From NCBI GenBank assembly GCA_016869515.1, contig VGDZ01000011.1, positions 1 to 59,923 of the forward strand: DNA of 59,923 bases, given 5' to 3'. Shown here piece after piece: positions 8,314-17,619 of the stretch. Numbering within the stretch: the stretch's first letter is position 1; the number at the start of each line of letters is the position of its first letter. Both the position numbers and the translations under genes were made by a program. This DNA is from Alphaproteobacteria bacterium. Its GTDB lineage: Bacteria; Pseudomonadota; Alphaproteobacteria; VGDZ01. The notes beneath the pieces are model-generated. The model ran no database searches. It was not told where the DNA came from and saw only the letters and a list, made by a program, of their open reading frames with translations.

Positions 8314-10134
8314 CTAGCGGCCGAGGGCGTAGTTCTGGGCGCCGCGCGGATTGGCCGCGGCCTTGAGGATGTCGCCCTCGGGCGTGCGCTCGATCGCCGC
8401 CGCGCACAGCCGGCCCTCGGACCAGGAATCGCCGACCGTCACGTTGTGCCCGCGACGGCGCAGTTCGGAGACGGCCACCTCGCCGAAGCGGTCCTCGACC
8501 GTCAGCGCGCCCGGCGTGAAGCGGCGCGGGAAGAACGAGCCCAGGATGTGATCGGTGTGGAAGGCCGGGCAGTCGATCGCCGCCTGCAGGTTCATGCCGT
8601 TGTCGATATGCCGCACCACCAGCTGCACCGACCACTGGTCCTGCTGGTCGCCGCCGGGGCTGCCGAAGGCCATCAGCGCCCGACCCTCGGCATCGAACGC
8701 CAGCCCGGGCGTCAGCGTCGTGCGCGGGCGCTTGCCGGGTTCGAGGCTGCAGGGCAGGCCTTCTTCCAGCCAGAACATCTGCGCCCGCGTGCCGAGACAG
8801 AATCCCAGTTCCGGGATCACCGGCGAGGATTGCAGCCAGCCGCCCGAGGGCGTCGCCGCCACCATGTTGCCGTGGCGGTCGATGACGTCGAGATGACAGG
8901 TATCGCCCGCCGCCATGCCAAGCCGGCCGACGGTCGGCTCGCCGGTGCCGGCGGTGGCCAGGATCGCCGCGCGGTCATAGGGAACGGCGGTGTCGACCAC
9001 GGTGTATTCCGCCAGACGCGGCTTGCGGCCGTCGGGTGAGCCCGGGCGCAGTTCGCGCGAGGCCTGGGCCGTCACCAGCTTGCGCCGCGCATCGGCGTAT
9101 TCGCGCGACAGCAGGGTCTTCAGCGGCACATCGACGAAATCGGGATCGCCGTACCAGGCCTCCCGATCGGCGAAGGCCAGCTTGGCGCATTCGACCACGG
9201 TATGGACCCATTCGGCGTCGGTCGGCTTGAGCCGCGCCATGTCGAAGCCTTCCAGCAGCGCCAATTGCTGCAGCGCCACCGGGCCCTGGCTCCAGGCCCC
9301 GCACTTGGCCACGGTGATGTCGCGATAGCGCCCGGTCACCGGTTTTTCGACATGCGATTGCCATTTCGCCATGTCGGCCCCGGTCAGAAGGCCGCGATGG
9401 CGCTGGCCCGAACTGTCCATCGCCTCGGTGCTGCGGCAGAACTTGTCGACGGTCTCGGCGACGAAGCCTTCGCGCCAGGCGCGGCGCGCGGCTTCGATCT
9501 GGGCGACGCGGTCGCCGCCGGCGGCGCGCCCGGCCTGCACCAGCCGGCGATAGGTCTCGGCCAAGGCCGGGTTGCGGAACAGCTTGAACGGGGTCGGCAG
9601 CTTCCCGCCCGGCAAATAGACCGCGGCCGAGGACTTCCATTCGTCGCGGAACAGCTGCTCGACCAGCGAAATGGTCTCGATGATGCGCGGCACCAGCGGA
9701 TAGCCGCCGCCGGCATAGTGGATCGCCGGCGCCAGCGCCTCTTCCAGCGCGATGGTGCCGTAATCGCGCAGCATCCGTGTCCAGCCGTCGAACGCGCCCG
9801 GCACGCAGGCCGCCATCAGCCCCGAGCCGGGCATGACGCTGTGGCCTTCCTTGCGGTAGCGGGCGATGGTGGCGGCGGCCGGCGCCGGGCCCTGGGCGCA
9901 GATCACCTCGCTGGCGCGGCGCTTGGCGTCCCACAGGATCGCCGGCATGTCGCCGCCGATGCCGTTGAGATGCGGCTCGACCACCTGCAGCGTGAATCCC
10001 GCCGTGACGGCGGCATCGAAGGCGTTGCCGCCTTTTTCGAGCACGCCCATGGCGGCGGCCGAAGCCAGCCAATGGGTCGAGGCGACGACACCGAAGGTGC
10101 CGCGGATTTCGGGACGGGTCTGGACCTGGCTCAT
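8314..10134 (-). CDS. ggt: Gamma-glutamyltransferase family Ntn hydrolase
   Basis: A 606-residue member of the gamma-glutamyltransferase family, which transfers or hydrolyses gamma-glutamyl groups (for example from glutathione) after autocatalytic cleavage. The N-terminal STHWLASAAAMGVLEKGGNAFDAAVT and NGIGGDMPAI are conserved. The likely nucleophile is Thr412 in AAGDTCHLDVIDRHGNMVAATPSGG, followed by the PGKRPRTTLTP region. There is no signal peptide, unlike E. coli Ggt, so a cytoplasmic location is expected, consistent with action on substrate brought in by the adjacent importer. It could be a cephalosporin-acylase-type paralogue rather than a true transpeptidase. Confidence 0.88.
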   Translation of the reverse strand: MSQVQTRPEIRGTFGVVASTHWLASAAAMGVLEKGGNAFDAAVTAGFTLQVVEPHLNGIGGDMPAILWDAKRRASEVICAQGPAPAAATIARYRKEGHSVMPGSGLMAACVPGAFDGWTRMLRDYGTIALEEALAPAIHYAGGGYPLVPRIIETISLVEQLFRDEWKSSAAVYLPGGKLPTPFKLFRNPALAETYRRLVQAGRAAGGDRVAQIEAARRAWREGFVAETVDKFCRSTEAMDSSGQRHRGLLTGADMAKWQSHVEKPVTGRYRDITVAKCGAWSQGPVALQQLALLEGFDMARLKPTDAEWVHTVVECAKLAFADREAWYGDPDFVDVPLKTLLSREYADARRKLVTAQASRELRPGSPDGRKPRLAEYTVVDTAVPYDRAAILATAGTGEPTVGRLGMAAGDTCHLDVIDRHGNMVAATPSGGWLQSSPVIPELGFCLGTRAQMFWLEEGLPCSLEPGKRPRTTLTPGLAFDAEGRALMAFGSPGGDQQDQWSVQLVVRHIDNGMNLQAAIDCPAFHTDHILGSFFPRRFTPGALTVEDRFGEVAVSELRRRGHNVTVGDSWSEGRLCAAAIERTPEGDILKAAANPRGAQNYALGR

Positions 10135-10146
10135 GGGGCGGGGATG

Positions 10147-11097
10147 CTAGACCGCAGGGGCGGCGGCGTCCACCTTGGCTTGTCGCGCCGCTTGGGCGAT
10201 GCGAATCCGTTCGCGGTGCAGCACGTAAAGCCCGCTGGCCACCACCAGCGCGATACCCCCGAAAGCCAACGCATCGGGCACGTCGTCCCAGATCGCATAG
10301 CCCAAGGCCAGCGACCACAGGATAAGGGCGTAGCGGAAGGGCTGGACCACGGCGATGTCGCCCGAGCGGGTGGCGACGATCAAAAAGAAATAGCCCAGCG
10401 CCAGGAACACCGACGCGCCGGCCACCAGCGCAAGGCCGCGCCCGTCCAGCGGCGCCCAGCCCTCGACCAGCGTCCAAGGGATGCCGAGCAGCGTCACCGT
10501 GGCGGCAGTAGTCAGGGTAATCACGCCCGAGCCGGTGCCGGGCGCGACGCGGCGGGTGACGATGTCGCGCAAGGCGACGAAGGCAAGCGACGTGACGGTG
10601 CTGAGCGACCAGACATTGAAGCCGGCGGGCGTCGGTCGCACGATCAAGAGCACGCCCACAAACCCGACCAGGATCGCGCTCCAGCGCCGCCAGCCGACCT
10701 GCGCCCCCAGCATCGGCACCGCCAGCGCGGTGATCAGCAAGGGCGCCGCCAGCATGATCGAAGAAGCGTTGGCCAGCGGGATGTGCACCAGGCCCATGAT
10801 GAAGAACACGGTCGCACCGACGTCGAGCAGCGCGCGGTGCAGGACCGGCCCCGCCAGCCCCTGGCCCAGCCGCCGCCAATCGCCCGTGGCCAGCACCGCC
10901 AGCCCCACCCAGGCGCAGGCGAACAGGCCGCGCACCAGCATGATCTGGCCGACCGGCAGGCCGGAGGTGGCCAGCTTGACCAACGCGTCGTTGCAGACGA
11001 ACACCGCCGAGGAGGCGATCATCGCCAGGATGGCGCGGGCGTTCGAACCTTTGGGGGGAAAGCTCATGGATCGCGGCGGGGACGAATGCGCGTTCAT
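10147..11097 (-). CDS. DMT-superfamily permease (EamA family)
   Basis: A 316-residue membrane protein with about ten hydrophobic helices arranged as two EamA repeats, a fold used mainly for export of amino acids and metabolites. The first repeat starts at ARAILAMIASSAVFVCNDALVKL, with MLVRGLFACAW in helix 2; the second repeat begins near SVFLALGYFFLIVATRSGDIAVVQPFRY. The gene ends 12 nt before ggt and probably heads the operon. Upstream lie the two large hairpins at 11168-11300. Substrate unknown. Confidence 0.88.
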   Translation of the reverse strand: MNAHSSPPRSMSFPPKGSNARAILAMIASSAVFVCNDALVKLATSGLPVGQIMLVRGLFACAWVGLAVLATGDWRRLGQGLAGPVLHRALLDVGATVFFIMGLVHIPLANASSIMLAAPLLITALAVPMLGAQVGWRRWSAILVGFVGVLLIVRPTPAGFNVWSLSTVTSLAFVALRDIVTRRVAPGTGSGVITLTTAATVTLLGIPWTLVEGWAPLDGRGLALVAGASVFLALGYFFLIVATRSGDIAVVQPFRYALILWSLALGYAIWDDVPDALAFGGIALVVASGLYVLHRERIRIAQAARQAKVDAAAPAV

Positions 11098-11167
11098 AGC
11101 ATCCGTCCCCGCCGGCGCAAGAAGCGAAATTGGAAACTGGCAATGCGGAAAGGCAGCGGTGTTCCTA

Positions 11168-11224
11168 GGGCATGATCAATCTGTCTTGAACCATAGAGTT
11201 CAAGACAGATCGTGAAACATGCCC
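11168..11224. repeat. Large imperfect hairpin, long copy of a dispersed element
   Basis: The outer arms GGGCATG (11168-11174) and CATGCCC (11218-11224) enclose a perfect 12-bp inverted repeat, ATCTGTCTTGAA (11179-11190) and TTCAAGACAGAT (11199-11210), with an 8-nt loop. On the minus strand the element continues 5' to GGATACGAGGGCATG (11232-11218). That 15-mer recurs exactly at 31036-31050, and the closing GATCATGCC recurs at 31057-31065. This indicates a repeated REP/MITE-like element rather than a one-off terminator. Lying downstream of the antitoxin gene, it may also stop transcription. Confidence 0.75.
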
Positions 11225-11239
11225 TCGTATCCTGCTCTG

Positions 11240-11300
11240 GACCGCGATTCACGGTTCATAGGGAATCGCGGCCGTGATTCCCTATGAACCGATCGCGGTC
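11240..11300. repeat. Second large hairpin, 15-bp perfect inner arms
   Basis: A perfect inverted repeat GGTTCATAGGGAATC (11253-11267) and GATTCCCTATGAACC (11276-11290) with an 8-nt loop is nested in outer arms GACCGCGAT (11240-11248) and ATCGCGGTC (11292-11300). It starts 8 nt after the first element's conserved 15-mer. The nonamer AAGCGAAAT occurs just outside the hairpin pair on both sides (11122-11130 and 11304-11312), possibly an imperfect target repeat. No transposase is nearby, so a non-autonomous element is the simplest reading. Confidence 0.7.
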
Positions 11301-11332
11301 TAAAAGCGAAATCGGCGGACTGGGTTGCGATC

Positions 11333-11695
11333 TCACTTTCCCCGCACCGATCCGGCCAGCAGGCGCAGCGTGGTCGCCGGGTCGCGATCGAGCACGGTCA
11401 AAAGCGCGATGGCCGCCGGGTCAGGCCGGACCCTCCCCTGCTCCCAGTTGCGGATGGTCGAGACCGGCACCTTAAGCCGGCGCGCCAACACCTCCTGAGT
11501 CATGGCCAGCCGCGCCCGAATCGTCCGCACGCTCGGTACCGGCGGCCCGAGGCGATCGAGCGGCGGCGCGGTATCGGGATCGGCCGCGATCTGCCGCGCG
11601 ATCGCGGCGCCGGTCGTCGCCCGCAGCCGCGCCCGGTCGACCGACCCCCCGCCGCGGCGCTTGATCTCCGCCAAGGTCGTTCGATAGGCCTTCAT
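11333..11695 (-). CDS. XRE-family HTH antitoxin/regulator paired with BrnT-like toxin
   Basis: A 120-residue protein with a C-terminal helix-turn-helix. MTQEVLARRLKVPVSTIRNWEQGRVRPDP (about residues 70-100) is a Cro/C1-type HTH of the kind in HigA/NadS antitoxins. The N-terminal half (residues 1-55) is basic and then Ala/Asp/Pro-rich, probably the toxin-binding region. The start at 11695 gives an ATGA overlap with the toxin frame, the usual toxin-first operon architecture. It probably represses its own promoter through the palindrome at 11953-11967. The usual BrnT partner BrnA is not an XRE protein, so this is a variant pairing. Confidence 0.8.
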   Translation of the reverse strand: MKAYRTTLAEIKRRGGGSVDRARLRATTGAAIARQIAADPDTAPPLDRLGPPVPSVRTIRARLAMTQEVLARRLKVPVSTIRNWEQGRVRPDPAAIALLTVLDRDPATTLRLLAGSVRGK

Positions 11696-11942
11696 GGTCG
11701 CTCCTTTCGATTGGCCCTGCGAGCCGAAATGATGCGGCGAGCGTCGCCGCGCCATGTGTAGACCACCACCACCCATTCGCCTTCGACCGAACCGAGCGCG
11801 ATGAGCGATTTTCGCCATAGTCGCGGCGCGTATCGATCCATTCGACGACATCGCCCTCGAAAATCCGCGCCGCCCAATCGAAGCCGATGCCGCGCTCGGT
11901 CAGATTGCGGCGATGCTTGGCGAGATCCCACTCGAATTGCAC
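11692..11942 (-). pseudogene. brnT: brnT-like toxin gene, frameshifted
   Basis: BrnT toxins are small RelE-fold ribonucleases. The first part, from the GTG at 11942, reads MQFEWDLAKHRRNLTERGIG, a standard BrnT start, through about residue 45 (DYGEN). The frame then runs out of register. The true C-terminal half, SLIALGSVEGEWVVVVYTW and RRIISARRANRKERP, lies in another frame and stops at 11692. Restoring one A in the run of four A residues (plus-strand T run 11809-11812) reconnects both halves into an 83-residue BrnT. Either a real inactivating deletion or a homopolymer sequencing error; the intact antitoxin and overlap suggest recent loss at most. Confidence 0.75.
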
Positions 11943-11952
11943 ATATCATGTA

Positions 11953-11967
11953 TACGCTTAGAGCGTA
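11953..11967. promoter_or_regulatory. Palindrome upstream of toxin-antitoxin pair, probable operator
   Basis: TACGCT and AGCGTA form a perfect 6-bp inverted repeat separated by TAG, 11 nt upstream of the GTG start of the BrnT-like gene. The minus strand just downstream contains a TATACA-like -10 hexamer. Toxin-antitoxin operons are typically autorepressed by the antitoxin at such sites; binding by the XRE protein is inferred. Confidence 0.5.
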
Positions 11968-12036
11968 GATAAGACAAATCGAATTGGACGTGCGGAATTA
12001 CCAGGGCGGAATGGATCGAGACCGCTTTCAGACAAC

Positions 12037-12192
12037 CTACAGAGGCTCCCGACGCAGCGCGTCGTCTATTGAGGCCAATTGAAGCAGTCTGTCGAGACGC
12101 GGCGTTGTGGCGAAAACGAGCGACCCATCCAAACTTCCCAAGTCCGCAATAACAAGACCTGTCCGCGTAACCGCGAAAGCACTTGCTTGTTA
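12037..12192 (-). pseudogene. Possible 3' remainder of the 12190-12720 gene beyond an in-frame TAA
   Basis: Fifty in-frame codons follow the TAA at 12190-12192 and end in TAG at 12037. The predicted residues (QASAFAVTRTGLVIADLGSL and onward to RREPL) have balanced hydrophobic and charged content. The length alone is not proof: fifty open codons can arise by chance about one time in ten. A homologue extending across this point would settle it. The rest of the gap to 11968 shows no other gene. Confidence 0.4.
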
Positions 12193-12720
12193 ATCCATGG
12201 GGCTGGCAAAAGGCTCCGGAACAAGCTTCTGAGTCAATAGTTTGAGCGCCTCCAAATTCTGCACTTGGACTTCGGCATTGTTTTGGCGCGTGTTAGCGAG
12301 GGCTCTATGCAGTTCGGCAACAAAAATAATCTCCTCCCGTTTCAATCCCGAAAGAATATCCGCGTAATAGAGAAACTCGTCGGCGATCAGATTGCCGCAA
12401 TGGGCTTGGCCGGCGATGACCTGGGCTAACAGGCGAAGATTGAGCCGAGCCGAGCCTTCCTGGGCCGCGCGGATATAGCGAAACAGCATCGCCGCAAGCG
12501 GATCGGCGGCGCTGGCCTCGGGAATCGAGATTGCTCCACGCTTCAGTTCTTCGGTTAAGACGTCACGCGCATGGCGCATTCGCTTTTCCATCACCGCCTT
12601 GAACGCCTCTCCGAGCAAAGCGCTGCCTGGAATCCCGGAAAGCGCAAAAGCATCCTGGGAAAATGCCAAAATCCAATTCGTCGCCGTGGTGGCGCCCGTC
12701 GGGACAATAGGGGCTGACAT
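12190..12720 (-). CDS. Hypothetical protein, possibly truncated by an in-frame stop
   Basis: A 176-residue protein of no recognised family, beginning MSAPIVPTGATTATNWILAF. It is mostly helical in appearance, with a charged central stretch (KRMRHARDVLTEELKRG) and no signal peptide or clear membrane helix. Base composition is less GC-rich than its neighbours, which points to transfer. The reading frame continues beyond the TAA at 12190-12192 for another 50 codons to a TAG at 12037-12039. The extension includes AFAVTRTGLVIADLGSLDGS and LDRLLQLASIDDALRREPL, which look like genuine protein. The original product may therefore have been 227 residues. The setting next to a toxin-antitoxin pair suggests an accessory gene. 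Function unknown. Confidence 0.6.
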   Translation of the reverse strand: MSAPIVPTGATTATNWILAFSQDAFALSGIPGSALLGEAFKAVMEKRMRHARDVLTEELKRGAISIPEASAADPLAAMLFRYIRAAQEGSARLNLRLLAQVIAGQAHCGNLIADEFLYYADILSGLKREEIIFVAELHRALANTRQNNAEVQVQNLEALKLLTQKLVPEPFASPMD

Positions 12721-12740
12721 CGCCTCAGCCTCGCTTGCCT

Positions 12741-14696
<1,956 letters not shown>

Positions 14697-14789
14697 GCCA
14701 TCCTCCCCCGCTTGACAGCCATCCTAATCTGCACGAATCGGGGCGCTTTCCAAGCCCGCGGCTTGAAGCGTAAGGTCGCCCGCCCGCCA

Positions 14790-15722
14790 ATGTCCGCCTT
14801 GCGATTCCTGCAGGTCCGCTTCCGCGCCGCGCCACCCCTGATCCGGGGTGCGCTATGGATGCTGGGCTCGTGTCTGGTGTTCTCGATCGCGGCCGCGCTG
14901 GTACGCAAGATGTCGGCCGAGTTCCACCCTTTCCAGCTGGTGTTTATCCGCAACGGCGTCGCACTGCTGATGATGCTGCCATGGCTGTGGAATGTGGGCC
15001 TCGGCGCCTTGCGCACCGCCAATCCCAAGGTGCATGGCGCGCGCGCTGTGTTCTCGCTGGCCTCGACCCTGGCCTGGTTCTATGCCTTGGCCACCGTGCC
15101 CCTGGCCGAAGCCGTGGCGCTGGGATTCAGCGCGCCCCTGTTCGCCACCCTGGGCGCGGTGCTGATCCTGAGCGAGCGCATGCGGGTGCGGCGTTGGACG
15201 GCGCTGGCGGTGGGCTTTGCCGGCGCCGCCCTGATTCTGCGGCCAGGCTTCGATACCGTCGACCTCGGCCAGGCCATGGCGCTCTTGTCCTCGGTGCTGA
15301 GCGCAGGCTCGATCCTGGCGATCAAATGGCTGACCCGGGGCGAGAATCCGACCGCGATCGTCACCTTGCAATTGCTGCTGATCACGCCGTTCGCACTGCT
15401 GATCGCGCTGTTTTATTGGCGGACGCCCGACGCCGGGCAGCTGGTCTGGTTGGTGGCGATCGGCATCTGCGCCGGCTTTGGTCAGTTGATGGTGGTTAGG
15501 GCGCTCAAGCTGGCCGACACCGGCGCGGTCATGCCGCTCGAATTTTCGCGCCTGATCTTCGCCGCCGTGTTCGGCTTCACCTTGTTCGGGGAGACGCCCG
15601 ATCTGTGGACCTGGATCGGCGGGCTGATCATCTTCGCTTCCGGCTTCTACATCGCCCGGCGCGAGGCCAAGCGGGGCGGCTCGGCGCCGGCCGGCGGCAG
15701 CGTCGCCGAACCCAAAAGCTAG
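14790..15722 (+). CDS. DMT-superfamily permease (EamA family)
   Basis: A 310-residue membrane protein with two EamA repeats and about ten helices. LIRGALWMLGSCLVFSIAAA starts repeat 1, FHPFQLVFIRNGVALLMMLP is helix 2, and FSRLIFAAVFGFTLFGETPDLWTWIGGLIIFASG is the conserved end of repeat 2. The ATG at 14790 (MSALRFLQ) is preferred over a TTG at 14712, which would add 26 non-conserved residues; no strong ribosome-binding site precedes either. It is divergent from acetoacetyl-CoA synthetase, and its TAG shares a CTAG with the stop of the convergent dioxygenase gene. Probably a metabolite exporter. Confidence 0.88.
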   Translation: MSALRFLQVRFRAAPPLIRGALWMLGSCLVFSIAAALVRKMSAEFHPFQLVFIRNGVALLMMLPWLWNVGLGALRTANPKVHGARAVFSLASTLAWFYALATVPLAEAVALGFSAPLFATLGAVLILSERMRVRRWTALAVGFAGAALILRPGFDTVDLGQAMALLSSVLSAGSILAIKWLTRGENPTAIVTLQLLLITPFALLIALFYWRTPDAGQLVWLVAIGICAGFGQLMVVRALKLADTGAVMPLEFSRLIFAAVFGFTLFGETPDLWTWIGGLIIFASGFYIARREAKRGGSAPAGGSVAEPKS

Positions 15723-16570
15723 ATCGAATCCAGCACCACGGTGCGGTGCATCACCCGCCGCTCGGCCCCCGTGTCGAAAGCAGTGGCGCGGTGCATGGTC
15801 GGTCGATTGTCCCACATCACCAGATCGTGCTGCCGCCAGCGATGGGACAGTACGAAGCGTGGCCGCGTGGCGTGCTCCATCAGCTCGGCCAGCAGGTCCC
15901 GGCTCTCCGCCGCCGGTAGGCCCTCGATGGCGGATATATGGTGGCTGATGTAAAGCGACTCGCGCCCGGTGACCTTGTGCCGCCGCACCATGGGGTGCAG
16001 CACCGGCGGCGCCGCGCGGCGCTGATCCTCGGTCATGCGCGCCGCCCCGGCGCGGCTGCGCGAATAGTCGAGATCGTGCAGCGCACGGCGCCCTTCCACC
16101 TTGCGCCTGAGATTGTCGGGCAGCGCGGCGTAGGCCGCCGCCATGTCGGCATATTGGGTGTCGGCGCCCTGCATCGGCGTCTCGCGACCGTAAAGGATGG
16201 TGGCCGAGGCGGTGCGCCGCTGGAACGAGAGGTCCGAATGCCATACCAGCGTGCCGGGATCGGGATGACGGCCGATCGGCCGGTCGGTCGCCGGATCGAC
16301 GTTAGAGATCACGTAGATCTCGGGAAACTGCGGGTGGCGGTATTCCTGCAGCACATGGACTTGCAGCTCGCCGAAGCGGCGGCTGAAAGCCACCTGCTGG
16401 GCCTCGCTCAGATGCTGATCGGGAAAGCACAGCAAAAGATGCTCGGCGAAGGCGCGCTCGATCTTGGCGAACGTCGCGTCGTCGAGCGGCCGCGCCAGCT
16501 CGACGCCGCGGATCTCGGCTCCGAACGCGCCGTCGATTGCGACGATTTCGATCTCGTCTGTCCGGTTCAT
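15719..16570 (-). CDS. TauD/TfdA-family 2-oxoglutarate-dependent dioxygenase
   Basis: A 283-residue non-haem Fe(II) dioxygenase. His111 and Asp113 in LVWHSDLSF and His260 in NRPTMHRATAF form the iron-binding facial triad, and the Arg pair at 271-272 is placed to bind 2-oxoglutarate. The N-terminal AEIRGVELARPLDDATFAKI is typical of TauD/TfdA enzymes, which release sulfite from taurine or cleave aryloxy acids. Length fits. There are no sulfonate transporter genes nearby, so the substrate is open. Divergent from the DMT gene at 16633, with a 62-nt shared upstream region. Confidence 0.92.
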   Translation of the reverse strand: MNRTDEIEIVAIDGAFGAEIRGVELARPLDDATFAKIERAFAEHLLLCFPDQHLSEAQQVAFSRRFGELQVHVLQEYRHPQFPEIYVISNVDPATDRPIGRHPDPGTLVWHSDLSFQRRTASATILYGRETPMQGADTQYADMAAAYAALPDNLRRKVEGRRALHDLDYSRSRAGAARMTEDQRRAAPPVLHPMVRRHKVTGRESLYISHHISAIEGLPAAESRDLLAELMEHATRPRFVLSHRWRQHDLVMWDNRPTMHRATAFDTGAERRVMHRTVVLDSI

Positions 16571-16632
16571 GGCTTGAAGCCTAGCACGCCGTCACCCTTG
16601 GCGGCAGGCTGCGATTTTGCCATGGTCGGGCG

Positions 16633-17562
16633 ATGCAGTGGTGGGATCGACTCGTTGCGCGCTGGCGCGGCCTCAGCCCTTATTGGCGCGCAGCCAGCAT
16701 GGCGCTGGCAAGCTGCGTGCTGTTCTCGTCCATGGGCGCATCGATCAAGCTGCTCGGCACCAGCCTGCCCAGCCACGAGGCCGCTTTCTTCCGCTCGCTG
16801 TTCGGCATGCTGGTGATCCTACCCTTCGTGCTGCGGCTGGGCGCAGCCGGCTTCGCCACCAACCGTCTGCCGCTGCATGCCAGCCGCGGCGTCACCGGCG
16901 GCATCGCCATGCTGTGCGGATTCTATTCGGTCACCCATCTGCCGCTGGCGACCTCGGCCGCGCTCAGTTTCACCAAGCCCCTGTTCTTGATTCCGTTGGC
17001 CGCCCTGTTCCTGGCCGAGCCGGTGCGGCTTCGCCGGACGCTGGCCACCGCCGCCGGCTTCCTCGGCGTGTTGGTGATCTTGCGTCCGGGTCAAGTGCCG
17101 TTCGATCCGACGCTGCTGGTGGCACTGGCCGGAGCCATGACGCTGGCGGTGGTCAACGTCCAAGTGAAAATGCTGGCAGCGACCGAAAACCCGGCGACGC
17201 TGATCCTCTACGCCAACCTGTTCGCCACGCTGACCACCTGCGTGCCGGCGATGCTGGTGTGGCGGGCGCCGACCCTGGACGAGCTCGGCCTGCTGGTGGC
17301 GATCGGCGCGCTGGCGGCGGGCGGACAGTCGCTGTGGATTCGCGCCATGGCGCTGGTCGACGCCACCGCCATCACGCCTTACGACTATGGCCGCATGGTG
17401 CTGTCGACCGGCTTCGGCTATTGGCTGTTCGGCGAGTTGCCCGATGGCTGGACGATGATCGGCGCCGCCATCATCATCGGCTCGACGCTCTACATCGCCC
17501 ATCGCGAGGCCCAGCTCGGCAAAAAGCCGGTGTCCGGACCGACCCCGCCCGAGGCCGGGTAG
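16633..17562 (+). CDS. DMT-superfamily permease (EamA family)
   Basis: A 309-residue ten-helix protein related to the one at 14790-15722 (similar layout and the closing GFGYWLFGELPDGWTMIGAA). Repeat 1 starts at AASMALASCVLFSSMGASIKLLG; SFTKPLFLIPLAALFLAEPVR is the conserved segment at the end of the first repeat. It is divergent from the dioxygenase gene, so the two may share a promoter region. Substrate unknown. It is the third of four EamA genes in this window. Confidence 0.88.
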   Translation: MQWWDRLVARWRGLSPYWRAASMALASCVLFSSMGASIKLLGTSLPSHEAAFFRSLFGMLVILPFVLRLGAAGFATNRLPLHASRGVTGGIAMLCGFYSVTHLPLATSAALSFTKPLFLIPLAALFLAEPVRLRRTLATAAGFLGVLVILRPGQVPFDPTLLVALAGAMTLAVVNVQVKMLAATENPATLILYANLFATLTTCVPAMLVWRAPTLDELGLLVAIGALAAGGQSLWIRAMALVDATAITPYDYGRMVLSTGFGYWLFGELPDGWTMIGAAIIIGSTLYIAHREAQLGKKPVSGPTPPEAG

Positions 17563-17619
17563 CAGCCCCGGGCGTCTTCTGCTACACCCGGCGCCGATTT
17601 CCGCGACGGGAGACGAGCG

